NCBI GenBank assembly: GCA_024690885.1
Contig: JAILOI010000037.1
Coordinates: 1-64,000 of the forward strand
Length of the DNA: 64,000 bases
Origin: Lachnospiraceae bacterium
GTDB lineage: Bacteria > Bacillota > Clostridia > Lachnospirales > Lachnospiraceae
Direction: 5' to 3'
Positions 45,205-54,067 of the stretch are shown in pieces. The notes beneath the pieces were generated by a model. That model worked only from the letters and a program-made list of their open reading frames with translations, was not told the DNA's origin and made no database searches. A program made the position numbers and the translations under genes. Numbering within the stretch: position 1 is the first letter of the stretch; the number at the start of each line of letters is the position of its first letter.

Positions 45205-47037
45205 TTATTTACCTACCAATATGGTCACCGTACCGCCCGGCACGATAGCCAGCGACTGCTTCGAAAGCGGCTCTGTGTCCGGCTTCCATTCCGCATCACC
45301 GGTATTGGTGACAAAATACCACTTCCGTCCACCCAATAACTTCGGCAACGCAAAGGATTCCTCACCATAGTAGAAGTTGATGCAAACCATCACATCTTCT
45401 TCCTCATCGCCCCGACCGTAGGCTCCATTGTAGAGAATGCCGATGGCTTTCTTCTCTTCTCCGATGCCCATAATCCAAGGCTCTCTGCCATGGTAGGACA
45501 AATCCGGCAAGCCGGTGGTGCGATAATCGCTCTGCTGCATCGGTTCCTCTAAGGACAACACGGTATGCGCCTTACGGAAGGCAATCAACTGTGTCACATA
45601 TTCCCGCAGCTGCTGGGCATTCTTCCGTTTATTGAAGTTCACCCAACCCACCTCGTTGTCCTGGCAGTATGGGTTGTTGTTGCCCATGGCGGAATTTCCA
45701 ACCTCATCCCCGGAAAGAATCTGAGGTACCCCCTGGCTCAAAAGCAACAGTGCCATAGCCGTACGCACATTGCTGTTGCGCACCTTCTGAATCATCCGAT
45801 TGTTGGTAGGGCCCTCCTGGCCGAAATTAAAACTGCAATTATAATTGCTGCCGTCCCGGTTGTCCTCCCCATTGGCCTCGTTGTGCTTCTCACCATAAGT
45901 AAACACATCCATGAGGGTGAATCCGTTGTTGTTGGCAATGAAATTAATATAGCCGGAGTATTCCTCCTGACGACGCATCATATTGGCCAGCTCATTTACG
46001 TTCCCATCCATGTGGTTCTGTAAGCGGCGCAGCGGATACTGGAAAAAGTCATTGTACGTAAATAAGTGCTTACTTCCGTCGTCCTTCAGCAAGCATTCCC
46101 GTGGGAACTGATCATAGAAAACCTTGGTATTGCCAAGCAATGGTTCCTCGGCAATCCGCATGCCCGGAAGCGGTGCACCTAGAAGATGGAATCCATCGAT
46201 GTGGTATTCCTTCACCCAAAACTTCAGTGCATCTAAAATCACATCATCCGACGCTTCTCCGGTAAAGGAGAACTCCATAATCACTTCCATCCCTGCATTA
46301 TGAATGGCTTCCACCATCTCCTTGCAGTGTTTTCTGGCCTCCTCGCCACCAAAGTAACTGGCCTTCGGAGCAAAATACGCTGCATTGCCATAACCCCAGT
46401 AATTGGGCTTCATCGGCGGTTCTGCCACCAATACGGAACGATAGTTTTCATCCAGTTCAAAATGGGTATGATAAAAGATATCTTCAAAATCATAGAGGGG
46501 CATAAACTCTAAGGAGGTAACCCCTAACTGCTGTAACTCCGGCAACAATTCCATGATGCCCCGATAATTGCCCTTCATGGAAGCCGGCAAGCCATGCTGC
46601 ATGGTAAATCCGCGCATATGCAGTTTATAGAGAATCATATCACCGGTGGCAATCACAGGACGCTGTTCCTGCCACGCATAACTTCCCGCATCAAATCCAC
46701 CATACACCCGATACTTCGCTTCCATGCGGCGCTCATCCATCCAACGATCCCGTCCAATGATTTGGGTAGCATAAGGATCAAGCACATCTTCGCCGTCAAT
46801 CTCATACCGATAGCAGAGTTTCTCCCAGGGATATCCCTGTAAGGACACAGAAATCACACGTCCCATATGATAGGTCTGTGGCACGTGAATTTCATACAAA
46901 CATTCGTAGGTTTTCTTGTGGAATAATCGGATTTTGCTATCAGCTAACACGGGTAACACATACGTGAAGGTCACCGTATCCTCTCTGCGGCTTGCACCGT
47001 AAGTAGCAAAATCTCCAATGGTCATTGATGTTTTCAT
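45205..47037 (-). CDS. GlgX-like GH13 protein lacking catalytic residues (pseudoenzyme)
   Basis: 610 residues with the plan of isoamylase/glycogen debranching enzymes: CBM48-like N-domain (about 10-115), (beta/alpha)8 barrel (about 130-490) and a C-terminal beta domain. GlgX hallmarks remain (YGEKHNEANGEDNRDGSNYN, LLSQGVPQILSGDEVGN). Yet the GH13 active-site regions are changed: region I reads MEFSFTG instead of a VVFNH type; region II reads DGFHLLGA, with Leu286 at the nucleophile Asp; region IV has Asn370-Asn371 for His-Asp; no acid/base Glu is seen near 305. It is probably catalytically dead, perhaps glycogen-binding or regulatory. The ATG at 47037 is chosen over an upstream TTG. Confidence 0.85.
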   Translation of the reverse strand: MKTSMTIGDFATYGASRREDTVTFTYVLPVLADSKIRLFHKKTYECLYEIHVPQTYHMGRVISVSLQGYPWEKLCYRYEIDGEDVLDPYATQIIGRDRWMDERRMEAKYRVYGGFDAGSYAWQEQRPVIATGDMILYKLHMRGFTMQHGLPASMKGNYRGIMELLPELQQLGVTSLEFMPLYDFEDIFYHTHFELDENYRSVLVAEPPMKPNYWGYGNAAYFAPKASYFGGEEARKHCKEMVEAIHNAGMEVIMEFSFTGEASDDVILDALKFWVKEYHIDGFHLLGAPLPGMRIAEEPLLGNTKVFYDQFPRECLLKDDGSKHLFTYNDFFQYPLRRLQNHMDGNVNELANMMRRQEEYSGYINFIANNNGFTLMDVFTYGEKHNEANGEDNRDGSNYNCSFNFGQEGPTNNRMIQKVRNSNVRTAMALLLLSQGVPQILSGDEVGNSAMGNNNPYCQDNEVGWVNFNKRKNAQQLREYVTQLIAFRKAHTVLSLEEPMQQSDYRTTGLPDLSYHGREPWIMGIGEEKKAIGILYNGAYGRGDEEEDVMVCINFYYGEESFALPKLLGGRKWYFVTNTGDAEWKPDTEPLSKQSLAIVPGGTVTILVGK

Positions 47038-47067
47038 GCGTTTCTCTCTCTCAAACAAGCTATGGAC

Positions 47068-47076
47068 ATTATATCA
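47068..47076 (-). promoter_or_regulatory. Extended -10 promoter of the GH13-like gene
   Basis: Minus strand TGaTATAAT (TATAAT at 47068-47073) lies 31 bases upstream of the start codon. No good -35, as is usual with extended -10 promoters. It diverges from the DUF1292 promoter. Confidence 0.6.
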
Positions 47077-47114
47077 TTGTTTCCCCGGAAACCGAAAAAA
47101 ACATTCCCAAAATA

Positions 47115-47143
47115 TTGAAAAAATCTTCCATCCACCCTATAAT
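47115..47143 (+). promoter_or_regulatory. Sigma-A promoter of the DUF1292 gene
   Basis: TTGAAA (47115-47120), 17-base spacer, TATAAT (47138-47143): nearly perfect consensus, with the ribosome site and start codon about 25-30 bases downstream. Confidence 0.8.
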
Positions 47144-47174
47144 GAGCGAAAGTACCCCAATAAAGGAGAGAAAT

Positions 47175-47492
47175 ATGGCAGCAAACAATGATGTATTCCC
47201 AATTGATGAGAATGATACCGATGTCTGCGTTACCTTGGAATTAGATAACGGAGAAACCTTAGAATGCGAGATTCTTACCATCTTCGAGGTGGAGAACCAG
47301 GATTATATCGCACTTCTTCCGGTGGATGAGCAAGGAACTCCATTGGATGAGGAGGTTATCATCTATCGCTATAGCGAGGATGCCGAAGGTGCTCCAATTC
47401 TGGATAACATTGCTTCTGACGACGAATTTGAAGCCGTATCCAAGGTCTTCGATCGCATGTTAGAGGAAGCAGAAGCATCCGAAGAAGCATAA
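47175..47492 (+). CDS. DUF1292 domain-containing protein
   Basis: 105 residues, very acidic, with the DUF1292 pattern VCVTLELDNGETLECEILTI, YIALLPVDEQ and VIIYRY. The family is small, widespread in Firmicutes and of unknown function. The ATG at 47175 follows AAAGGAG; the frame is open 50 codons further back but the promoter lies inside that part. Its last 124 bases overlap the 3' end of the convergent helicase gene. Confidence 0.88.
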   Translation: MAANNDVFPIDENDTDVCVTLELDNGETLECEILTIFEVENQDYIALLPVDEQGTPLDEEVIIYRYSEDAEGAPILDNIASDDEFEAVSKVFDRMLEEAEASEEA

Positions 47493-49210
47493 CAGTTGCT
47501 TTCTTGCAGAAATCGTGATGGATACAGGAGCTCGTTTCCGCGCTGTTCAATGGTGCAGATAACGAGCTCTTTTTTTGCTCGTGTCAAGGCCACATAGAAC
47601 ATCCGGCGTTCCTCCTCTAAGGCCGTTTCTCCCTCCGCACGCTTGGAGGGTGTAATACCGTCGTTTACGTCCAGAAGCACCACCCGATCAAACTCCAATC
47701 CCTTGGCACCGTGGTAGGTATGAAAGCAGATAGAGGCCTTCGTTGTTTTTGCAACAGACTCTGTATCCTGAAGCAGAAATTCCACGAAGGAAGTACCATC
47801 GGGAAAATCCTTGGATAAATCTCCCAACTCTTCCATCACACGTAGATATACATCCATATCCATGCCGGATTTGGTGGCATATTCCCGTACAAATCCCTCA
47901 TATCCCATGCCCTTCCGAATGAAATTAATGGCGGCGTAAGGCCGCATCTTCCCCAGCAACGTCAAATTCTGTTGCAATTCCAACAGCTTTCCATAGGTAG
48001 CGGCATCCTGTCGATATTCCAGCGCCAATCCGGCCAAATCAATATACCGATGATCCAATCCATACCTGGAAATTCCCCGATTGGGTTTATTTGCCACCAA
48101 TAGAAAATCCTCCCGATACACCGTATCATAGGCCATCCGCAAATAACTGCGGATATCCTTGGTAATCCAGTGACAAAGCAGAGAGGAACCGTTGTCTGTG
48201 AAGGAATACTGCACCTCCTTCTGCTTGCATTGTTCCGCCAAAATCAACGCCTGCATGCGGTTTCGAAACAACACACCGATGGTCTCTTCCGGATATTGTT
48301 CCTTCCGCTTCTTCATCCAGGAAACAACGTAGGCCGCTTCGGTCATAGGATTTTCGAAGTTTTTTACTTCTACCCTTCCATCCTTGCCACTGGCCGACTG
48401 AATCTCCTTGGCAAAGCGATGCTTGTTATGGGAAATCAGCTCCATGGCACACCCTAAAATCTGTTTCCTGCAGCGGTAATTGACGTGCAATACAATCTGC
48501 CTGGCATCCGGATAATCCTTGGGAAAGCCTAGCATAATCGATGGATTGGCCCCACGGAAGCCATAGATGGCCTGATCGTCATCCCCAACCATATACAGAT
48601 TGTTCCTCGGATAGGCCAGCATCCGCAAAATCTCGTACTGCCCGTCAGACATATCCTGCATCTCATCCACCAGGAAGTATTGAAAGCGGTCCCGCCACTT
48701 CTCCAATACCGGTTGGTTTTCCGACAACAGCTTGCGGCATTTCACAATCATATCATCAAAATCCAAGAGATGGAGCTTCTCCTTCTTCGCCTCAAAGGCA
48801 TCCTTCAGTAACGCCTCTTCCTCTTCCGATAACTCCTGCAGAGACGCCTCAATGCCAAGTTCTTTCCGACAGGTTTCCAACAACTTATGTTTCTTGTTTC
48901 CGGATATAATATCATCCGTCTGATAGCCTTTGGCTTCTTTTAAAATTTGAAAAAAGATACGATGAAACGTGCCAAAGGTCACCTTGGTTTCCTTGGCTTT
49001 CGCTTTCCATAGATAACGGTTCTGCATCTCCCTGGCCGCTTCCCTGGTAAAGGTCACGACAAGTATTTGTTCTTCCGGGATGTGGAGTTCTTCCACCAGA
49101 TAACAGATGCGTTCCGTTAAGACTGTAGTTTTACCGGATCCAGGTCCGGCAATAACAAGACAAGGACCGCTGCCATGACAGGCAGCGGCCTGTTGTGATT
49201 GATTTAACAC
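47369..49210 (-). CDS. UvrD/Rep-family superfamily 1 DNA helicase
   Basis: 613 residues with the SF1A motifs: Walker A IAGPGSGKTTVLTERICYLV, motif II FLVDEMQDMS, motif III VGDDDQAIYGFRGANPS, motif V TYHGAKGLEFDRVVLLDVND and motif VI MFYVALTRAKKELVI. It is shorter than PcrA/UvrD (about 720-740), mostly at the C-terminus. The start is GTG with AAGGA upstream. The last 41 codons, a Ser/Ala-rich tail (NCYASSDASASSNMRSKTLD and on), are read antisense to the DUF1292 gene, and a terminator for that gene lies inside this one. It unwinds DNA in repair; the exact role is unclear. Confidence 0.9.
   Translation of the reverse strand: MLNQSQQAAACHGSGPCLVIAGPGSGKTTVLTERICYLVEELHIPEEQILVVTFTREAAREMQNRYLWKAKAKETKVTFGTFHRIFFQILKEAKGYQTDDIISGNKKHKLLETCRKELGIEASLQELSEEEEALLKDAFEAKKEKLHLLDFDDMIVKCRKLLSENQPVLEKWRDRFQYFLVDEMQDMSDGQYEILRMLAYPRNNLYMVGDDDQAIYGFRGANPSIMLGFPKDYPDARQIVLHVNYRCRKQILGCAMELISHNKHRFAKEIQSASGKDGRVEVKNFENPMTEAAYVVSWMKKRKEQYPEETIGVLFRNRMQALILAEQCKQKEVQYSFTDNGSSLLCHWITKDIRSYLRMAYDTVYREDFLLVANKPNRGISRYGLDHRYIDLAGLALEYRQDAATYGKLLELQQNLTLLGKMRPYAAINFIRKGMGYEGFVREYATKSGMDMDVYLRVMEELGDLSKDFPDGTSFVEFLLQDTESVAKTTKASICFHTYHGAKGLEFDRVVLLDVNDGITPSKRAEGETALEEERRMFYVALTRAKKELVICTIEQRGNELLYPSRFLQESNCYASSDASASSNMRSKTLDTASNSSSEAMLSRIGAPSASSL
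47526..47576 (+). terminator. Terminator of the DUF1292 gene, embedded in the helicase gene
   Basis: An 11-bp stem (AGGAGCTCGTT / AACGAGCTCTT, one G-U pair, loop of 24) is followed on the plus strand by TTTTTTT. It lies 35 bases past the DUF1292 stop and within helicase codons just upstream of its Ser-rich tail. Confidence 0.75.
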
Positions 49211-49263
49211 GATGATTCCTTCCCAAGTTCTCTTCTTACTGGGCGGGAAAGAGACATCACAAA

Positions 49264-50721
49264 TTAAGCAAGTGCCTTCTCCAGACGGGCAATACCATCC
49301 TGAATCCGGCGTAAGGATTCTTCCTTACCGAAAATTTCCATCAATTCCGTTGCACCACCCGGTGTCATCTGCTTACCGGATACCGCAGTACGGATTGGCC
49401 ATAATACATAGCCGTTCTTATACTCATGCTCTGCAGCAAACTGCTGAATGGTTGCATAAAGTGCATCGTTGGAGTAATCCTCTGCAGCTTCTAATACCGG
49501 AAGTACCTCACGCAGTACGGCAAGCGAAGACTCGGTATTGGTCTTCATCTTCTTGTGGGTGTACATTGCCACATCATAATCCGGCAACGCTTCAAAGAAA
49601 TCAATGTGTTCCTTAATATCCGGGAATACTTCGATTCTGGTCTTTACCATGGCAGCAATCTTCTTCAGATCGTAATCCTTAGTGATTACATCCTTTATGT
49701 ATGGAAGTGCCATCTCGTAGAAGGTATCAAAATCCATGGCCTTCATGTACTCGCCGTTCATCCAGCGAAGCTTCACGGTATCGAATACAGCCGGAGACTT
49801 GCTGATATGATGATAATCAAAGTTCTTCACCAACTCATCCAAGCTCATAATTTCCTGATTGTCTTCCGGGCTCCATCCAAGCAATGCAACGAAGTTAATC
49901 ACCGCCTCGGTTAAGTATCCCTGCTCAATCAAATCCTCGAAAGAAGAATGACCGCTACGCTTGGATAACTTCTGATGCTCCTCGTTGGTAATCAACGGGC
50001 AGTGAATGTAGGTTGGAACTTCCCAGCCGAAGGCCTCATACAGACGGTTGTACTTCGGTGAAGAAGACAAATACTCGTTACCACGAACCACATGGGTGAT
50101 GCCCATCAAGTGATCGTCTACCACGTTGGCAAAGTTATAGGTTGGATATCCGTCGGACTTAATCAAAATCATATCGTCCAATTCGGAATTATCTACGGTA
50201 ATATCTCCATAAATCTCATCGGAGAAGGTGGTGGTACCGGTGCGTGGGTTATTCTGACGAATAACAAAAGGCTTACCGGCTGCTAAGTTTGCCTCTACCT
50301 CTTCCTTAGATAGACCAAGACAATGCTTGTCATAAATGGAAATCTCCTTGCCGGCAACTACCTGCTTCAAGGAATCCAAACGACACTGATCACAGAAGCA
50401 ATAATAGGCCTCTCCCTTGTCAATCAACTTCTTGGCATACTCCATGTAGATGCCGGCCTGCTGACGTTCACTCTGAACATATGGGCCAACACCGCCGTCC
50501 TTGTCCGGACCCTCATCATGAATCAATCCGGTTTTCTCCAAGGTACGATAGATGATGTCTACAGCGCCTTCCACATAACGTTCCTGGTCTGTATCCTCGA
50601 TTCTAAGAATGTAATCTCCATCTTCATGTTTCGCAATTAAGTATGCATACAATGCAGTTCTTAAATTACCCACGTGCATACGGCCGGTTGGGCTTGGTGC
50701 GAATCTAGTTCTAACCTTCAT
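49264..50721 (-). CDS. gltX: Glutamyl-tRNA synthetase
   Basis: 485 residues, class I synthetase: [20 protein letters not shown] with the HIGH-type site (RMHVGN), the KMSKS-type loop [12 protein letters not shown], and a CFCDQC cysteine cluster of the zinc type. It charges tRNA-Glu, and in most Firmicutes also tRNA-Gln for GatCAB. The ATG at 50721 follows AGGAG. The 62-base gap upstream is too short for a T-box leader, and no clear promoter is seen, so it may be co-transcribed with the DUF5717 operon. Confidence 0.96.
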   Translation of the reverse strand: MKVRTRFAPSPTGRMHVGNLRTALYAYLIAKHEDGDYILRIEDTDQERYVEGAVDIIYRTLEKTGLIHDEGPDKDGGVGPYVQSERQQAGIYMEYAKKLIDKGEAYYCFCDQCRLDSLKQVVAGKEISIYDKHCLGLSKEEVEANLAAGKPFVIRQNNPRTGTTTFSDEIYGDITVDNSELDDMILIKSDGYPTYNFANVVDDHLMGITHVVRGNEYLSSSPKYNRLYEAFGWEVPTYIHCPLITNEEHQKLSKRSGHSSFEDLIEQGYLTEAVINFVALLGWSPEDNQEIMSLDELVKNFDYHHISKSPAVFDTVKLRWMNGEYMKAMDFDTFYEMALPYIKDVITKDYDLKKIAAMVKTRIEVFPDIKEHIDFFEALPDYDVAMYTHKKMKTNTESSLAVLREVLPVLEAAEDYSNDALYATIQQFAAEHEYKNGYVLWPIRTAVSGKQMTPGGATELMEIFGKEESLRRIQDGIARLEKALA

Positions 50722-50783
50722 GTTATCCCTGCTCCTTATATATAAAATCTCAATATGATTGAATTGCTTTCGCAACTAATCTA

Positions 50784-51953
50784 TCATGCCTTAAGTCCGC
50801 ACAATTTGTCAACCGAAGAAATGATCTGCATAATCTCCGGAACGTAGTAATTGTGCTCTTTCATCAAGTGATCGATTTCATCACGCTCACTCTTTAATGC
50901 CTTGGTATTCTCCTGAATACGGGAACGTACTTTGGCACGGCGCTCCACCAGGTTATGGTTTACGCGCTTCATATCCTCCGGGTTTACCAGCGCCCGTACC
51001 TGCTTTAACCAAATCTTGCGATCATAGAGATCGATGGCCTCTAACAGGCGGATATACAACTTGTAGAAGTAATCCAAATCCGTATTGTCCGCTTCGAATC
51101 GCTCCTGGGATTCCACGGTATGGATATAACACTCCCATACATAGTTTAACTCATGGGAATTGGAAATCTCGTAACGCTCCTGTTCATACCGAATGGCTCT
51201 GGTGACATTGGCGTATTTCATCCGCACCACATTCAACAACGCAATGGTATCGTTTAATTTCCGCAAGGTCTTCCGACGGACCTTCTGATTATGGTTTAAT
51301 CCCAGCATCAGCAGCATGGCAATCAGCGCCCCTACGAAGAAGACACCCATAAACACCCCACGTACCGAGGATAACTCCTCCCATAAAAACAGTAAGACCA
51401 CCAGGAAGGAACCAAATACCACCAGCGATAGAATCGCCAGCAGGCGGTACCACTTCTTGGAACGGCTTAGGTCATGATACTCCATATCCAGGCGGCTCTT
51501 CTCCGCCTCTAAATACTGCATATCCTTCTCCACCGTTGCCTGATAACGCTCGTTCTCCTGCATCCGGTGAATGGTGGACGGCAGAATCTCTTCATTCTCC
51601 TCCATCAGGGTATACTGAGCATCCGAAATCAGCGGATCCCGATTCAAGAAGTTCTGTCTTGAATGGGTCAACTCCTCGATGTTCTTGGCGCAGGTCCGCA
51701 AATCCTGTTGCTGCTTGTCCGGCAAATTCTGCAAGGTCTGGATATCCTTCAGATAGTCCGTGATGATACGATATTCGGTTTTCTGCGCTTCAATCTCCTT
51801 GGTGGTGGCAATAATCTGTTCACAGGAATCTAAGATATAATGCTCCAGCTTCTTGGGATTGTCCCAGTCATCAATGCCGCGAATCTCCTCATAAACCTTC
51901 TGAAACGCCGCATCTAATTCCGACTCTTTCTTTTTTTTGCGACTAAAAAACAT
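50784..51953 (-). CDS. Two-helix membrane protein with flanking coiled coils, unknown function
   Basis: 389 residues. N-terminal charged coiled-coil region (about 1-165), two adjacent transmembrane helices (about 170-190 and 198-218), then a second long helical region (about 225-389) with a coiled coil near 335-365. Both soluble parts lie on the same side, presumably cytoplasmic given the Lys-rich start (FFSRKKKKESE). No known family recognised. It is the fourth gene of the DUF5717/DUF5716 cassette, 14 bases after the TPR-like gene. Confidence 0.7.
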   Translation of the reverse strand: MFFSRKKKKESELDAAFQKVYEEIRGIDDWDNPKKLEHYILDSCEQIIATTKEIEAQKTEYRIITDYLKDIQTLQNLPDKQQQDLRTCAKNIEELTHSRQNFLNRDPLISDAQYTLMEENEEILPSTIHRMQENERYQATVEKDMQYLEAEKSRLDMEYHDLSRSKKWYRLLAILSLVVFGSFLVVLLFLWEELSSVRGVFMGVFFVGALIAMLLMLGLNHNQKVRRKTLRKLNDTIALLNVVRMKYANVTRAIRYEQERYEISNSHELNYVWECYIHTVESQERFEADNTDLDYFYKLYIRLLEAIDLYDRKIWLKQVRALVNPEDMKRVNHNLVERRAKVRSRIQENTKALKSERDEIDHLMKEHNYYVPEIMQIISSVDKLCGLKA

Positions 51954-51967
51954 GTATCCTTGCTCCT

Positions 51968-52795
51968 CTAAATTTTACACAGCCGCGTGTAATCCTTCTT
52001 CCAATCGTCCACGACTTTGGTTAGCTGTTCCATATAAGCAAAGGGTTCCCGATAGTCCACCCGCATCTGGTTGACGGTATCGGAAAAATCCGAAATCTCC
52101 CGACTATGAAATACTTCTTCTACGGCCGACTTTACCGTCGCTACGTCCGCTTCGGCCACTTGGAAGCGGGTGACGGCATGTTCAAATCCATCCATATCCC
52201 GGCCGCACAGATACGCGTAGAGTAAGCTGCGCAGGGAGCCACTGTTATGATTGGCCAGATAAGCCTTCTCGAAGCAGGTGGCTGCCTCCTTGAAGAAGAA
52301 CAACCGACTGTAGGCCGTTCCCAAGTTATGGTATACATTGCCCTCCAGACTCTTGGTCATCTCCAGTTCCCCATCCAAAATATTCTCATATTCATAGATG
52401 GCATCCACCAGACGTTGTTTTTCCATCAAACGATCTCCGCGGATTTTCTTGCATTCCGCCTCCGTCTTATTCTCGAAGGTGGTAATCACTTCCATCAGTT
52501 TCTTGATTTCACTGGCAGTCAGATAGCCACAGGCCGTCAGAATATGACCCACAAAGATGTGCAGCGGCGTATTTTCCTCAATGAGGTGTACCAGCTCCGT
52601 CTCCAACTCCTTCATCCCCAGTTCTTTTCCAATCCAACGGCACAAATCCATATTGGAAAACGATGCATTCAGAAGGTACACATTGTGAGAAATATAATAG
52701 CTTAACTCTTCCAGGGAATAGATATTCAGCGAGAGTTCATCGATAAAATACGGCGTTGCCGCAATGGGTCTTTTGCATAGAATTAATTCTCCCAT
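51968..52795 (-). CDS. TPR-like protein of the DUF5717/DUF5716 cassette
   Basis: 275 residues, soluble and helical. Two TPR-like motifs are visible at about 120-200 (LVDAIYEYENILDGELEMTK, VYHNLGTAYSRLFFFKEAAT followed by CFEKAYLAN). The N-terminal part (about 15-110) is helical with no match I can name; the start ILCKRPIAATPYFIDELSLN looks conserved. AGGAGG precedes the ATG. TPR proteins often bind chaperones, which fits its Hsp70-like neighbour, but the partner is inferred. Confidence 0.7.
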   Translation of the reverse strand: MGELILCKRPIAATPYFIDELSLNIYSLEELSYYISHNVYLLNASFSNMDLCRWIGKELGMKELETELVHLIEENTPLHIFVGHILTACGYLTASEIKKLMEVITTFENKTEAECKKIRGDRLMEKQRLVDAIYEYENILDGELEMTKSLEGNVYHNLGTAYSRLFFFKEAATCFEKAYLANHNSGSLRSLLYAYLCGRDMDGFEHAVTRFQVAEADVATVKSAVEEVFHSREISDFSDTVNQMRVDYREPFAYMEQLTKVVDDWKKDYTRLCKI

Positions 52796-52809
52796 GTGTC
52801 CTCCTTTCT

Positions 52810-54054
52810 CTAGGCGATGGAAACCGTATGGCTCCAGGTTTTATTGGTGGCCGGAACCAATTCTCCAAACCCCAAATCTTTGATTTCAATTACCACTTGT
52901 TTATCGTTGGATGCCTTGGCACTGATCCGCAACCGGGTCATCCGGCTTTCTCGTTTCGGTAAATCCGATAACTCCAGCACTTCCACCCGGGATTGACGAT
53001 TGTCGAGGCGCTGTACCCAAACTTCAATCTCCGGCGAACCCTCTAAGATGACTTCACACTCTCCGTGGCTTTCGTACCAGTTATCACCGGCATTCACCAG
53101 ATTCACAAACTTCAATTCATTCTGGTCGCTGACCTTCAAGGAGACATTCAACTTCAGTTCGTTGTCCCCAATGTAGATAAAGGGCCAGTCTCTGCAACCA
53201 TCCTTGATGGCGCCCGCATAGCAGGCCCCCTTGGAATAGAGATTCTTGCCTAAGAACACCCGACGTCCCTGACACAGATGCTGCAAGGACACCTTCATCC
53301 AGTCATCATCGAAGCCATCTCCAATGAGATACACCGCAGAAATATAATCCTCCCCGAACGTCTCCGTAATCACCCTATCAAAGGCCATATCCCTGTTCTC
53401 AATCAGACTGCCGTGGTTGCCCTGTTCTAAGGTCACCACCTGAGGCTTCTGGTACATATCCCGCTTCAGACGGCAATGCAAGAGATTCTTGCCGGTGAAG
53501 TCAAACATCATCACATCGTGTAGGAAGATGGAAGGTTCCTGGTTTAACACGTAATAATAAAAACTCTCCCGATAGTCAATCACCACCAACTGTTGAGAGG
53601 ATAGCCCCATACGGTTGGCCACCATGTTAAAAAGCTCCACTACGGTCAGATTCAACTCTCCCACCGTCACCACCAGTTTCGCCAAGTGACTGCCGGCCTG
53701 ATAAGTTCCAGGCATGGAGAGAATCTTGCGGATAAAAATCATGAACAGTTCCCGACTGTCATAGTCCTCTCCATCCACAAACACCCGCTTGCCACTGAGG
53801 GCGTTCTCATACAAATCCTCCACCGCTTCGGCTTCGTTGGATTGAATCCGCCGTCTGGCTTCATTCCCGAAAAACCACTGTCCCATGCCCTTGCGCTTTG
53901 CAAGCAAGGTGGGAATCTGATATGCTTCCGTTCCCATCACCGTACTTATGGTAGCCGGTTCTTCCATATGCAATTGATAGTAGGAAATCAAGGTATACCT
54001 ATTGCTGATATCCAACCCGAAATATACCCCATCCTCTTTCTTCGTCTGCTCCAT
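52810..54054 (-). CDS. DUF5716 family protein, actin/Hsp70-like fold
   Basis: 414 residues. The N-terminal 260 residues look like a degenerate actin/Hsp70 ATPase: phosphate-1-like YFGLDISNRYTLISYY, central VIDYRESFYYYVL, phosphate-2-like MMFDFTGKNLLHCRL, and an adenosine-site-like AVYLIGDGFDDDWM. The usual Gly/Thr nucleotide residues are mostly replaced. The C-terminal part (about 280-414) is beta-rich, as a substrate-binding domain might be. I recall the family name DUF5716; function unknown. The ATG at 54054 has AAGGAA upstream. It follows DUF5717 by 13 bases. Confidence 0.75.
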   Translation of the reverse strand: MEQTKKEDGVYFGLDISNRYTLISYYQLHMEEPATISTVMGTEAYQIPTLLAKRKGMGQWFFGNEARRRIQSNEAEAVEDLYENALSGKRVFVDGEDYDSRELFMIFIRKILSMPGTYQAGSHLAKLVVTVGELNLTVVELFNMVANRMGLSSQQLVVIDYRESFYYYVLNQEPSIFLHDVMMFDFTGKNLLHCRLKRDMYQKPQVVTLEQGNHGSLIENRDMAFDRVITETFGEDYISAVYLIGDGFDDDWMKVSLQHLCQGRRVFLGKNLYSKGACYAGAIKDGCRDWPFIYIGDNELKLNVSLKVSDQNELKFVNLVNAGDNWYESHGECEVILEGSPEIEVWVQRLDNRQSRVEVLELSDLPKRESRMTRLRISAKASNDKQVVIEIKDLGFGELVPATNKTWSHTVSIA

Positions 54055-54067
54055 AAGTGTGATTCCT

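Noticed and set aside
47025-47174. A 50-codon N-terminal extension of the DUF1292 protein
   Set aside because: The promoter at 47115-47143 lies within it and the RBS is right before the internal ATG.
50722-50783. A T-box riboswitch upstream of gltX
   Set aside because: The gap is only 62 bases, with no T-box sequence and no terminator hairpin.
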